A DNA stretch of 60,000 nucleotides from Takakia lepidozioides (GCA_030704615.1 CM060731.1:82442756-82502755); one strand, 5' to 3'. Counted from the stretch's first letter, positions 45,722 through 57,963 are shown. The notes: generated by a model not told the origin, from the letters alone. Made by a program: numbers and translations.

Positions 45722-46420
45722 TGAAGGGCGAAGAGATTTGAATAACCATAAATAGTTATGGTTATGGTATGGATACTTCATTCCCAGTTGCAGGGGAAGG
45801 GTAAGGGTTTAGACGTAACAATGGCGTAGGGTTTTCCCTAGGGTTTTCGACAAGGGTTTAGGGCTTGGGTTGAAGGCAGAAATGGTGAGCATACATGCCG
45901 GAAGACTCGCACTCGCTACAACTTAGTGTGTGTTAGTATGGTACAAAATGGAAATTTGGTTACATTGAAGAGATTTGGATAACCAAAATGGTTATAATTA
46001 TGGTATGGGTAGTTGATTCCCATTTGTAAAGGGAAGGGAAAGGGTTCTGGGGTATTGGGTTAAGGGTAAATGTTTAGGGTTTTCTAGTAAGGGTTTAGGG
46101 TTTTTGTTTAAGTTACAAAATAGACAAACACTAAGTCTTATGGAAAACTCCAGACTTCGATAGAACTTAGTGTTGTTAGTAGGGTACTAGTAAGCAAAAA
46201 AAAAATGAAGAACCTAATATTATGAACAAGTATTTAAATGAAAGACTCGTCGTTGGAACCTGGACCTAGTATTAAGATGTAACATAGAAAGCAAATTGTA
46301 ACATGCCTAAATGCATGTCAATCCAAAACAAAGAAAAAAGCTAGCGCAAATGTGAAGGGAGGAGACATTTCAATAACCATAATGGTTATGGTTATGGCTA
46401 TGGTTATGGTATGAATAGAT
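45722..46420 (+). repeat. About 240-bp tandem repeat with TTTAGGG-like tracts
   Basis: Units near 45725, 45962 and 46350 share GAAGAGATTTGAATAACC, an AACCATAA...TTATGGTT dyad and TATGGTATG. Units 1 and 2 continue with GGGAAGGGTAAGGGTTT and CTTAGTGTTGTTAGTAGGGT-like segments. Interspersed GGGTTTAGGGTTTT strings resemble the plant telomere repeat but are short and irregular, so this is not a chromosome end. Confidence 0.75.
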
Positions 46421-47119
46421 TTGGAAAGAAAATGGCGTTATATAACGACCTTTGGGAAGTGACTAGATCTCATGGGAGAAAATGGATCTGAAGAAAACAT
46501 GAGAGAGGATAAAAAGTCAGACCACCAAATAAAAACTATGAGAAATAAAAATTGCTTAAATTTTGAACAACGGAAAAGGACATGTGAAATTCCTTCTTAA
46601 ACCAGGGCCAAAGATGAGAAGTATGAAAATGAAATGAAATGAAAATTCGGTGCAGAAAAGTCGTAGAGCTTAGAGGGAAAATGGAGGAAAACCTCATAGA
46701 AAAAACTTGAGAACTGGCAAATTGAAAAACTGTATGTCAACAACGATTGAGTAAGGCTCCTCCTAGTGGGAGACTTCAGTGGGAGAATTGGTTATGCGAA
46801 AAGCAAGTCCAATGTTTCATAGAAGTACTGGAAATGGGCTATTTTCTTCCGTTGTTAAAAACCTCTTTGACCGAATTTGAAGACTCCAGTGGTCGTGCCC
46901 GCCATTTTGTTCTTGTGATCTATATGTTATGTAGGCGAAACTCCCCCACAGGGTCATCTTTGTTGACCAGGACGTACAGCAGGCCAGCATCCAGCAAACC
47001 AAAAACAAAGGACGAGAATGTCCACTGGACATTCGAGGTTCAGTGCGACATAAGAAGATAACAAAAAAGATCCCCCAACGCAAACAAGAAGGGCCATATA
47101 GAGAAGAAAAAATTATTTC
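46421..47119. other. Non-coding flank with one strong dyad
   Basis: No coding supported. GAATGTCCACTGGACATTC at 47016-47034 is a perfect dyad around one central base and belongs to the second palindrome family. Confidence 0.5.
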
Positions 47120-49881
47120 TTAAATCGAAGTACTGGAGTTGACCTCAACAATATGTCCTTGGTCTGGAACTCGCTCGCACGACTCGTTTTCTGACTGACG
47201 ATTAGCCTCCTCCAAATTAGTGCGCGCCTTCACTGCTTCGGCGGCAGTAATTCTCTTAGTGCTATTCCTTGTCGTATTTTTTCGTGGAGGCATTGTCCAC
47301 ACAACATTGTTCACGTGGATCCATTGAGGAGGATCTGACGAGTTATACTCCCAAAGTTTTGACCAACAGTCCCTGTACCTTTCCAAGTCTGTTGGGTTAC
47401 CACCTTTTCTTGGTCTCCACCACTCCACCTTCACCTTCTTAAAATTAGGATCCTCCCTTTCGCGGATCACGTCAGATATTGCCACCCCCATCCAGACCGG
47501 GCACTTGGGTCATAAGGGTGAACGAGCACAAAAAACCTTTTCTCAATATCCTTGAACGGATTCAGGGATATTCTTGGTCGCTCACACCTCGGGCCATAGT
47601 AAGGTTCTAGGATTTCATCCTCTTCTTCCACATCTGGCAATATATGTGGATGGATTCCATCTCTGTAATGATTCTTGGACCAATTTGTTTTCGGCCAGAA
47701 TCCCTCAAGAAGCTGAATACAGTCGGGAGCTTCTGGAATTGGCTTATCCAGCTTGGCGAGAATGTTCCCCCAATACTGGTCGTATTGTTCCATTCGAGCT
47801 CTGTAATGATCGTCAAGCATTATTCCTTTCGTCCAAAAATCCCTGTATTTTTTTATTCCATTCTTAATGAATGACTATTTTTCGGAGGAGTCGTCCCCGA
47901 CTCCCCAGATAGGTCTCCTTGGAATGGCGTCTGGGTCTCCTTCAGGGAGCTTCGGAGTCCCGTCAGGATTGGACTTCCACATCTTCACGCTATTGTTTGT
48001 TGGAAGCCAATCCGAATCAGTAGCGGACTTCTTGTACTTCATGACGGGCCAGCCCTCCGCATCCTTAAAAAAACGGAAGACGTGCATCTCCGAAATCTCG
48101 ACCAACACCTCATTTCCATCCAGAATACAACCCTTGACAAAATTCTTGAAGTCAGGAACCTCCTGAATAATCTGTGGAATGAACTGCAGATCTTGCGAGG
48201 TCATAAAAGACCTCATCAAATCAGAAAGAATGTAGGTGCTTCGTTCCTTCAGCTTCTTCGATAGGTAGCTGAAGAACCCGTCGATGTCCTCATGGGTGTG
48301 TCCGACCATTAAGAACCCTAGCTGGATTTCTTCAAAAACATCTTTGGCGGTCAGGAGGGATAGAAAAGCAAACATCCATCTGTTCTTATTGTCCTTCGCA
48401 GAGTTGTCCATTTGCAAGTACAGTCTTCTCGGAAGTGGACGAGCACCACGTTTGTCTTCCAGCCTGTAGGGTTTAAGAGCATCCAAACATCTCGATATAC
48501 CTCTTAAAAGTGATTCGAAAAACTCGTTTTGAAGTCGGTAATCGAAAATGTTCCTGGACTCGTGACAGGTTCGCTTCTCCAGCTGGCGCAGGCAACGTGC
48601 CAAAGAACCAATTGTAAAGTTTGAATTTCCCTTCCAGAACTCAAGAGAATACTGTCCGTAAGCTCCATCACCGTGTCCGTGCGTGACCATTCCCGTTAGT
48701 GAAACTGGAAGCTGACCCAATCCAGAAATCATCTTATTTGGAGTCTGTAGCCTTGGAACAGCTGTTTTCCTATGATCCATTTTGTCGTGAATAATACAGA
48801 GAAACTCCTCCGGAATCATAACAGACTCATTCCTCCAGCTATGGTACACTCTTCTGCACGACTCTTGGTGCCTCAAATGTTTATCAAGCGCTCGTTTGTG
48901 TGTCACCTGTTCCGCACTTCTCTTGACAGACTTTCTGATCGGGTCCTTTAACATCTCACACTCCGTGCACTTCGCAAATGTACTCCCAGTTTTATGAACC
49001 TCCACGTTAGGAAATATCCGACTCCGGATGCGGCTAACAGCCGACTGCGAGATTCCTTCCAACCCGATAAGTCTGTTGGTCTGTTACAATAAGGCAGCGT
49101 CAGGAAAGGAACGTCCACTGGATAGTGGAGGTTCATGAAGCTAGAACCAAGTCGAAAGAGACAAAATCGAAGGGAGGATCATCCACATTGAATCAAAAAA
49201 ATCTTCCAGGAAACAAATTGAAGAATAGAGATTTCATACCTTGTTGGACTCGTCTCGTATTCGATTCCAGATCATTTTAGGTGGTAAGACTCTCAAAGTA
49301 TCCCTCCTTCCCTCCCCAACGCATCTTGTCTTATGGGGCATGAGGTCAGTATTTCCGTTGACAATGGACATAATGTTACCCTCTGCCTGAAGCGTCTTTG
49401 GGCATGGCCTCTTCACTCCACGGTTCCTATGGGGACTTGACAACCAACCCTGTTTACTCAACTTTTTGTACTCCATGTATGTGGACCTGCCAATTCCATG
49501 AATTGTCCACCAAGCAGTCTCACATACATCCACACCCTCAATCGTAACGTATGCCCTGCGAGAGGTCCCTTCCAGCATGTGAAGTCATTTCGAAACATTC
49601 AGTCCGTGTTCTCTCCTCTCATCGAAAGTGGATCCCCAAAACGAAGTACGGATAGCCAAGGTTTTTCGCCAATCGAAATATTGACAACAGTGAAGTCTGC
49701 AGCAAGGTTTGCTGCTCACGGACCGGACTTCCTCCAGAGTAAGATTCTTCATTCTTTTTTTGGAGTGTTCCAAATCTCGATCCCTCTTCTTTCTCGTAAA
49801 ATGTCGATACGCCGCTTTCTTCACACCTGCCTCGTGATCTTCGTACAAGATACTGTCAGAGGATCTAATAAAATTCTCCAA
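47120..49881 (-). pseudogene. DUF7869-type transposase-like protein, nearly intact
   Basis: Read on the minus strand: an N-terminal part with CCRLHCCQYF, TSFWGSTFDER and YVTIEGVDVCETAWWTIHGI; an intron 49239-49081; then FAKCTECEML (CxxC), MVTHGHGDGAYG, YLQMDNSAKDNKNRWMFAFL and GFLMVGHTHEDIDGFFSYLS. The D.N...N and GHTHEDID motifs are the hallmark of the DUF7869 family, a probable RNase H-fold transposase. The C-terminal part (47820-47120) has VKVEWWRPR and DPPQWIHVNNVVW, resembling a BAH-like module. Damage is light: in-frame TGA at 49585-49587, TAG at 47875-47877 and a one-base slip at a G run near 47490. Mechanism and target are not established for the family as far as I know. Confidence 0.78.
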
Positions 49882-49882
49882 A

Positions 49883-50254
49883 TCATTCTCCAGTATCTCT
49901 TGTCTCCGGCATAAAATCAGGATTCATGTCAGGCCCTCCTTGATACTCGTTATTCTCCGCAAGAACTTCGCCAACATTCCACATCACCGGGGTCCCAATG
50001 GCCTCCTTCAAGGTGTCAGCATCCATATGTCCATAAGGAAGATGACATAATGAGTGTGCTTCATCACATGAGATGAGAACCACTGAAATGGTTGAGGGAG
50101 ATAATTGTTGTCCACGACAGGTCCCAACCCCGGAGACATTAAGGCAGTCCCCAGTGGCTACTGGAGATGAGGACCCGGGAAGAGTAAGAAACACTCTTTG
50201 ACCCGTCTCTAAGATCATGATCACCGGAACCTCCACTGCACACGCGAGGTTCAA
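49883..50254 (-). CDS. Possible upstream exon of the DUF7869-type gene
   Basis: Open for 123 codons (PVIMILETGQRVFLTLPGSS, LPYGHMDADTLKEAIGTPVM). It overlaps the next frame near 49883, so an intron or slip must join them if they form one protein. Family not recognised. Confidence 0.35.
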   Translation of the reverse strand: MNLACAVEVPVIMILETGQRVFLTLPGSSSPVATGDCLNVSGVGTCRGQQLSPSTISVVLISCDEAHSLCHLPYGHMDADTLKEAIGTPVMWNVGEVLAENNEYQGGPDMNPDFMPETRDTGE

Positions 50255-50708
50255 GAAATTGAAAACCCCTCCGTGACGACCTTACTGACAGTAATAAGCA
50301 GTATGAGTGAAGACTATATTTTCTTCGAGCTGAGGGGGAGGCCAAAAAAGTACAACGATCACACAACGAAGTCGGAGACTAGACAATGGAAGGTAAATGA
50401 TTCATTGTGTTTTCCGTTCATTTTGCTAGAGAACCAAAATAAGCTCGGATTTAATGTGACGAACGGAGACCGCATTACGAAGCAGGAGACACTACTAAAA
50501 TAGCTTCATAAGGGAGGGTGCTACAATGAACGAGCGGGATGGTTCAACATTCGGAAATTCGACATGATGGGGTCTTTTGTAATGTGTCTTGTTTGGTAAT
50601 GAGATGCTTGTCCAGCTCTTATTTTCCCAATCTATTTATGTTCTCCACCTGTAACAGTTCCGCAAATGTGCCGCAAAAATACTTGAAACATCATATGATC
50701 ATGAAAAC

Positions 50709-52280
50709 GTGATGTTGCGGAGAACGCTTCCAAAACTTTTCATGCTCATTGGGTTTTTCAAGGATTTTCTAGGTACACTCTTGGAACTGTTCCTGGTGGA
50801 GAACATGAACAGATTGGACAAATTTGACTTGGAGGAGCACCGCATTCCGAAGCAGGAGACACTACAGAAAGAGCTTCAAATTACAAGGCACAACAAGATG
50901 GAGGGAGATGAATTAACAATCAAATCATCACTTGGTGTATAGTATAATTGACATGATAGTTGTGACTATTGTTTCATCTCAAAAATTAATATCAAATATC
51001 GAATGAAATGTCTAACTTTGGCCCTGATAATTTTCGTAGGAATTTATGCAAGCATGTCAACTCATACTGGAGATGAGTAGTGTGAAGGAGGCCATGGTTC
51101 TGGTTCTCTGTGACGAAGACGTATGGAACCTGTGGGAGGAGGTTTTCAAACAGTGGGAACAAGGGAAGCTTATTGATATTTTCGGGATTCAGTGCAAGGG
51201 TGAACAGCTACCGCTGAATAAAACCGTTATCGCGAAACTGCAAGGACTTAATAGCAGGCAGTTGAAAAGAGTGGTGGAGAAAATCCTAAACAGAGACATT
51301 TGCATTCAGGGAACGAAATTCAAGGGCGCGGACAAATCCAAAAACACAATGAGCGCGTATATTGACCAAATGAAATTGCGACGGTTTATTATCGACGATG
51401 TAATGGAAGTCTTAGGGTGGCCTCGGAGGAGCAAACAAAACCCAGAACCGTATACCAAATAGGAGTGGCATGATGTTAAAAAAAATACAACTTCAACAAA
51501 GCTGAGTTTGAAACATTTCGAGATAGGCTCGGGAACGACTACATTGTTAGCAAACAGAAGATGAATATGGAGACGCAGCCAATGACTGTTGTATGTCTTG
51601 TCGTGCAAACAGACCTTCGAGGATAACCAGAATGCCCTGACGATTCTACACACGTGCTTCAGGTCCCATTACACACAGCTGGGGGGAAACCAGAAATTTA
51701 CTGATGCCAGATCACGGTTGGGACTTGCACCAAAGAATCGGTTCGACAACATATCCATGGTGTTCGTTAATACAGTTTGTGATGATGACTCTGTTATCTT
51801 CGAGGCAGGATGTTTTTGTGACTCGGAAGCTCATGTCCAGTGCTTTTGTGTTTTTCTCGACACAAGAATCATCGGGAAATCTTGTGTCATACATCTGGAA
51901 TGGCCCTGGATCAAAATCGTTTATTATCCGACAGGGTTATTACATTCCCGGCGAGTTTGAATCACCTTGCAAGAGCTGCACGACTATTTTCTCCCGGACG
52001 GTCCTCTGCCTCGACTACGTATTTCCGGCAACAACTGAGGAGATGGTGAATCCAGATGACCACATTCAAACTGTTTTGTTATTCGTCGACGGACCCATTA
52101 ATCCCGTTATCCAGGACCAGAGGTAGACCCGCCCTCGCAGGAGAAGGAGAGTACAGGACTTACAATCATGAGCTGAGGCCGGACACCTACGATTACCTGG
52201 TATTTTTTTTTGCAGGGACGGAATGTCTTGTGTGAACATTTTTGGAGGACGGGCAATGACATACGTTCTGCTTGTAAGTG
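50709..52280 (+). CDS. Unknown plus-strand gene(s) of the second element, fragmentary
   Basis: The best piece is an exon from about 51041 (acceptor TTTTCGTAG) to 51462. It encodes a charged helical protein with DEDVWNLWEEVFKQWEQGKL, LNSRQLKRVVEKIL and YIDQMKLRRFIIDDVMEVLG. Further open pieces: 50709-50942, 51704-52126 (FIIRQGYYIPGEFESPCKSC) and an acceptor-led piece from 52217 (NVLCEHFWRTGNDIRS). I recognise no domain. The gene is divergent from the DUF7869-type gene, as the ParB-methylase-like gene is from the MULE, so it may encode this element's accessory protein. Stops between the pieces are unexplained. Confidence 0.35.
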
Positions 52281-53583
52281 GATTCTGCATCTTAAAATTG
52301 TCTGTTTTTTCAGTTGTCCCGGATTTAACTCTCGTATTATTGACGGTGTCGGAAATAGCGTGTTTAACTTGTGTCTGATTGTTTCCATTTTGTTAACCTC
52401 CTCTGGGCAGTGGGGTTCATGTTATGGAGAGTTGTGGTGTTTTGGGTGTTTTGTTATTCGGAGTTTGTGTGTGTTGGCTAGTTGTCTCCAAAGAAAGAAG
52501 CCTAAACCCTTTCAATCTTTCGATGGTTGGGTGTTCGTCGGATTTATTTTGATATCATGTTTAGTTCATTCAGGCAGGAAAGAAATATTCGTGTGCTCGA
52601 CAATAAAACTTTTTGTTGTAACGAAAATTCTGAAATTGTTGAAATCTTTTTGGACCCAAGGTGGAGGCCGATTTAAGGACCTCTAGATTGACAATCAGAT
52701 TATCTGCCACACGGAACGCTGAAGATGACGGCAGAGACTCACTGCAGGATGACGAAAGTGGATGAAGAAGATGATGAGAAGGACACGACAAGGATCAGGA
52801 CGAGGAAGGAAATGGAGGAGAAACTAGAAGGAGGACGACGAGGAGGAGGAGAAAGACAAAGATGAGACATAATGGAAACTCCGACGTCAAAACCAGATCC
52901 CCACCAGGGGAAGGCCGGCAGAATGCGGCTAACGTGGGAAAGGGAAAGAGAGGCCAGGAATTTCCCGGTTGATAATCCTAGGTAGTACTCCAAATACCCA
53001 AGAACGCGTTGAGCCACAAAGATGACACAATCTGAACAGCTCTTCCTCAGTTCCGATAATACCACGAAATAAGAATCCGGCTTTCAGGGGGGACCAAGAC
53101 AAGAAGCGACATCGAGGAGTTAGTTGAAACCCTCGGTCAAGGGTTCACACCTGTGGAAGGTGACGAGCATTGATTATGTCCACCGGATCCGTTAACAATC
53201 ATCGTGAGCTGGTGTTCCATAATGTCACCCAGGAAGTGGTTCTGGATGTAGGTAACGAATGACAATTAGTGAATGTTTATTCGTACACACTTTTGAATAC
53301 AATATGACAATATTGTAATTATATATACTTGTGAGTGGAATAATCCGAAGTTTTTTCCATATGACAATATTGTAATTATATATAATCCCATGTTTTTCCA
53401 TATCCGTCTTTCTGGACTTCCGATAAAACATATTTCCATCCGGATACATATTTCCGTTCGCCACACAGCTCACACCTTTGTGGACAGCCACAAACCGATT
53501 TGGATAACTTTTCTTGTAGATCCAAGAATCCCAATCGGAGGAAATGACACACACAAGAAACAGGATCAAATGAGACTCAAACG
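52281..53583. other. No firm gene; GA-rich and AT-rich stretches
   Basis: 52700-52870 is a GA-rich run (GAGGAGGAGAAAGAC). 53300-53410 contains ACAATATTGTAATTATATATA twice (near 53306 and 53363, about 57 bp apart). No domain seen. Confidence 0.45.
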
Positions 53584-54172
53584 GTGAAGAGACACGTGGA
53601 TCTGACAGTGAGGGCCAGGTCACCTGAGCTGGTTAACGTTCCGCAAGTAACCTCCACTGTCCAGTCGACGTTGCCATCAAGGGACGCAGGGATTGAGTCG
53701 GAGAATCCTCCTACTCGCGGGGAAGGAGAAGAGACAGAGCACCACAATCGCGTAATCAACAAACAGATCCCGATTCGGGTAAAAACATTGGCTTTATTCT
53801 TATTACTCTTATTATGGGTCTTTAAGTCTCATCTTCGGTATTGCTCAATTTGTTAATTTTGTCAGGTCATTTTGGACCACCATAGTCGTCATCCGTGGAT
53901 TTTTCATTAATTTCCTGTAGATTCGTGAGACACGTCTGAGGAGATCAAACACACGAGGACCGACTCCATCGACACTGAGACGGTGAGAGATTGAAGAGTG
54001 AGAGTGGATCGAACAATTACTGTCGCTCTATCTAAGCCGGTCATACAAGTAACCTCCACTGGACAGTCAAGGTTGCCATCTGGCTCCACAGAGAAGGACG
54101 ATAACGTTGGACGTAGAGATGGGGAAAGAGGAGGAGCAGCCTGCCCAGGGATCTCAGCAGCCGACTCCAAAA
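53584..54172 (+). CDS. Two duplicated short exons of unknown function
   Basis: The frames at 53584 and 53998 are alike: VDLTVRARSPELVNVPQVTS followed by VQSTLPSRDAG, against VDRTITVALSKPVIQVTS followed by GQSRLPSGSTE. Each contains one copy of the CCTCCACTG dyad within VTST.QS.LPS. This shows a local duplication of a module that precedes an FCP1-like segment. Confidence 0.35.
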
Positions 54173-54404
54173 CGGTAAATGATTTCAACTCCATTCTTCC
54201 GTTTGTCTACTTTGGGATGTCTCAAATTGAAATAATAATGAACTCTTCTGTTATTCCACAGGACACCATGCATTACCCTCCAGTCGACTATTCCCTTTCT
54301 GTCAATCCACGCATTCCCTTCCTTGGGGACCGAACGGATGTCGGCCAGGATACTACGTCCTGGTTCTGGACATCGGTTACCTTTGTGAGAGGTTTTCCTA
54401 AAGG

Positions 54405-55000
54405 ATGGAAAAGAAAACACCTCCTGCCACCCAGCCTTGTATCTCCGCAGGGAAATTCAAGTTAGCTACGCAAAACGGTCTTGACGAATTCGTTAAGTGG
54501 ACCGTCAAAAAGTTTGCCGTTTGTTTTTGGAACACTGGACCTGAAATGAACGTCGAGACTATCGCCAAGGCCCAAGAAGTGTTCAGAAGTACTATTCCGA
54601 GGCAAAACTTACAGCGGGAGAATCCGTCATGACATTCAACGAAAAATGGTCTAAAGCTCCCAAAAATCCCATCTACTTTAAACGTCTTTACGACATTTTC
54701 GCTGAGGGACACCCGACGGCTTACAAATCCAATACTCTCCTCATCGACACTGTAGACAATATGTACAAGTCCTACTTGAACCCGTTAGGACATACCATCT
54801 TCCTTCCAAAATATAAGGCGCGCGTGGACCCTGACTGGAATAAATTTCTATTGGAAGAGCTCAAGCCTCACCTTAACATGTTCCGGATGTCATGTCGTTC
54901 AACGACCTACATCCTTTCGGCGTTTCGAAGGATTTCTACGAGGACGACCCAGCGGTCAAATTTCTTAGAGACTTTGATTATAGGTGGTAGAAGTTCTTAG
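54405..55000 (+). pseudogene. FCP1/NIF phosphatase-like segment 1
   Basis: FVKWTVKKFAVCFWNTG..MNVETI matches the FCP1-homology pattern F..W...F.V..W.S....NV. After a one-base frame change near 54595 come SNTLLIDTVDNMYKSYLNP, the LLIDDSP...NP motif of HAD-fold FCP1 domains, and a helical C-terminus (WNKFLLEELKPHL). The nucleophile motif (DxDx) is not seen just upstream. FCP1-type domains dephosphorylate Ser/Thr, for example in RNA polymerase II tails; activity here is doubtful. Confidence 0.6.
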
Positions 55001-55163
55001 CAATCTCGAGTTGCGTGCCACTACATTGGGACATAAATATTTAAATGAGTTGGTGAACTCAGTTTTTGGTTCCTCGGTTGTCCAGTGGACGTTCTTTGTT
55101 CACTTGCCTGGTGTCGGTTTTTCCAATGCATTGTACTATTCCCTTTTATCATCATAAGTATGA

Positions 55164-55759
55164 ATGACTCTCTGGCAGATTGGAGCACATGTTTCTCCTC
55201 CTGCGCAAGGGTTGCGTTTGATTATTTTTGACGTGAATGGAGTCTTGTGCAAAATCTTGAAGCACCAGAAGAGCTACAATGTCCCCCGGTTTTCAGAATC
55301 GGACTACAGAATTCCAGCTCTTGTCGGATTCCGACTTGTCTTTAGACGGGAGAAATATCGCGAAGTGTGGACAGAGTTGCACAAACACTACCGGTTAGGG
55401 ATTTGGAGCTCTATGATATACAAAGAACCTGCCAGCCCATCCTGGATTTTTTGCTTCGTGGTCTACTTCAACCGGCCTTTGTTATGTCTCAAGAGGATTG
55501 TATTTCATGCCCTACTCGGTTCACCCTCAATTCAAATCAGGATGGACCCTCCTCATTTTGTTTTGAAGCCACTGGTCAAGGTCGGAAGGGATTTGGTGGG
55601 GGGCATACCACCAAGAGTAACACTCTGCTCATTGACGACACCGCCATGAAGTGTGTATTGAACCTGCTCGACTCATGTCTTGTTCTCAAAACCGTTCAGA
55701 CCGTTGAGACTGATGGTTGCTATCTTCTCAAGTTCTTCAGACCTATTTGCTTGGAATGA
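55164..55759 (+). pseudogene. FCP1/NIF phosphatase-like segment 2
   Basis: LRLIIFDVNGVLCKILK resembles the HAD nucleophile motif (first Asp kept; the second Asp position reads Asn). Then FRREKYREVWTELHKHYRLG followed by IWSS, QPILDFLLRGLLQPAFVMSQ in a second frame, and SNTLLIDDTAMKCVLNLLDS. At least two frame switches (near 55400 and 55610) break it. The last motif aligns with SNTLLIDTVDNMYKSYLNP of segment 1, so the two are duplicates. Confidence 0.62.
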
Positions 55760-57413
55760 GGAAACATCCCACTGTTTCAAGCTATCTTAGGAAAAAAAGG
55801 ATAGGGTTGAGTCTTTTTCTCAATGTTTCAAACAATCACCAAGTTTAGCCACTCTGGGATTTGCGCGATTTTATTGAGGACAACCGGTTTTTTAAGAGTC
55901 TCAGATATGATGCTTCAAAATAAATTATTTTTGATCAATCCCATCTCACTCGAGCTATTGAATATCTTCATGGTTCTCTTTTTCATTTCCTGTAATCACA
56001 CACGTGAAAGATATGGTACTCATTTTGACTCATTTTTCAGTTGAATTCTTGACGCACATTCGGGCAACCCCAGACTCTGATACAGGCCTTCATACGGGGA
56101 CATGACTACATCTAGTGACCTCCACTGTTGAGTGGAGGTTCGCATTCGTGCATTCCCGGATTTATGATTTATGTCTCTTTGGCAGGTTCAAGAGGATGCT
56201 GACAACGTCATCGGTTCCTCAAGTCCCCTAAAGGAAACCTCCGGATCAGCTGCGAGTCGGAATATTGAAGACTTTCCGAGGGTTCACGATGGTGCTTAAA
56301 TTGAGGATAGATCCTCTGTCAGACCCTTGTCCTCCCGAGAAGCGGGCGACCCTCTTCTCCTCTCGGGTCCTCCTGGGGGTAAAGTCCAAGGTGCAGGTGG
56401 AAGAACACAAATATCCTGAGACTTTATCGACCTTTCCCAACATTCCTCACCCTCCCTGTTCAGTACGCAGGGTCTGGTCTATCCAACCCGCAGGGCAACC
56501 GTCGGGGACTCGGCTACGGCTCCACTGCACCTGCTTCCGTCTCTTCCTCGCATATCTCCCAGCACGAGGGTTGGACAGCCCAAATCCGCAGGAGTCAGGT
56601 GATTTAAACTAATTTCTCGCTCCTTGCTCATTCTCTAGTTCACTTAGTTGGGTCTGATTTCATTGTCGCTCCAGGTAAGAAAATCTTGCAGATTATGACC
56701 TATGTCAAACGACGTCTGCATTGGAATGCAGTTCCGAGGTAAATTATTCATGCGTTCGTTTGCATTCCATCCAAGATGTCGAGGTGCTCAAGGGACAATT
56801 TTTGTGCTTGCCGTTGTTGCCCCTCCACTTCTCCTGTCGTTCAATGGCAAAACATCTCCAACATCGACACAACATGACCCTGAACTGCTCGCACAATGTT
56901 CTGCACCAAAGAGGCGAAAAAAGGCCCATGAGCCCTTTCCTTCCTCTGCAAGAAATCATTCCAAAGGACAAAAGGCTGATAAGAAAAAAAAACGGACTCC
57001 AAACACTTGAGGACTCCCTTGGATGTTGTGGCGCCTCGTCAATCCAAGCCCGCGGGAATCCACTGTTCTTCTGCAAGACATTCCAATAAGGCTTCAATGG
57101 TACATTTCAAAACAATTTCTCCACTTTTATTTGCAGTTTGTTTTTCTGTCCAAAACTAACTCCGTAATTTCTATACAAGCGAGTATAGAGCCGCATAACT
57201 TCTTGAATGTGCCTCCCGATAAGGTGCATCCACTAACCTCCACTTGACAGCTGACGATCATCTTTTTGTGATCTCGAATTCTTTGATATATGGTCTACTC
57301 TTGGTCCTTTACCGTAGTCCATTGTCGGACACTTATGTCTCCGAAAATGTAGAGGTCACTCTGAAACTAAGAATCACTACATCGTGTTGTTTCTGACGGC
57401 ATGAAAACACTTA
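55760..57413. other. No firm gene
   Basis: Short open pieces (56265-56612, 56702-57010) without recognisable motifs, plus dyad copies at 56115 and 57229. CTAACCTCCACTTGACAG at 57233-57250 has the look of a branch point plus acceptor, so introns of the FCP1-like gene may run here. Confidence 0.4.
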
Positions 57414-57963
57414 ATGCGCAGGATGGTATCGTCCATTAAACCTTCATTTGCCACATCGGGAAGAGAGGAAACAGATGTTGTTAATATTGAATGTCAACGG
57501 TCCTTTGCTACCGGCAACCTCCAACCGGCGGTGAATTGTTTAAGGAGAGATTTCGTTTCAGGAAAGTTACAGTTCATGTTCCCGAAAGACTTTTTTGTGG
57601 TTCCCCGGCCCGGAGTCTTGGAGTTTCTCAACCTTGAGTTCATGCATTTTCACGTGGCGATTGGTCATGTGCTGAAAGACAGTTTTTTGTAGGATGTTCG
57701 AGGGCTTAGTTCCTACGAAAATTGCGAGAAGTTTTTGACTTCATTTGGTCCAGCTGAGGATTGCAAAAGACACCACCGGTTACATTCATGCCTGAGATGA
57801 AATATCTCGGTAAGGATATTTCGCATGTGTTTATGCCAAGTACCCTGGGCAACATCCATTTGCAACTCAGGGACAAATACCCTTGTTGATGATGAGCCAT
57901 CAAGAGCCTCGAAAACCCACCAGATACTGGATTCTTCCCTATTTCATACAAACCCATCACCAA
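57414..57963 (+). pseudogene. FCP1/NIF phosphatase-like segment 3
   Basis: FVVPRPGVLEFLNLEFMHFH followed by VAI fits the FCP1 pattern RPG...FL......V.. . After a stop at 57690-57692 and a gap, TNTLVDDEPSRASK (about 57880) corresponds to the SNTLLIDDT motif of segments 1 and 2. No nucleophile motif is seen. Confidence 0.5.

Larger units (their letters stand above)
47016..57260. repeat. Dispersed dyad family, core ACCTCCACTG...CAGTGGAGGT
   Basis: Copies near 47016, 49109, 50226, 53647, 54049, 55078, 56115 and 57229. The best is 56118-56140, with arms ACCTCCACT and AGTGGAGGT around GTTG. 50227-50251 has GAACCTC/GAGGTTC arms; 47016 has GAATGTCCA/TGGACATTC. The two at 53647 and 54049 share about 34 bases. 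They lie in spacers or introns, except that the copies at 53647 and 54049 may be read through by short ORFs. The spacing is about 0.4-4 kb. They track the extent of the DUF7869-type element. Confidence 0.7.

Noticed and set aside
45780-46100. Telomere
   Set aside because: TTTAGGG strings are few and irregular and lie inside a unique 240-bp tandem repeat.
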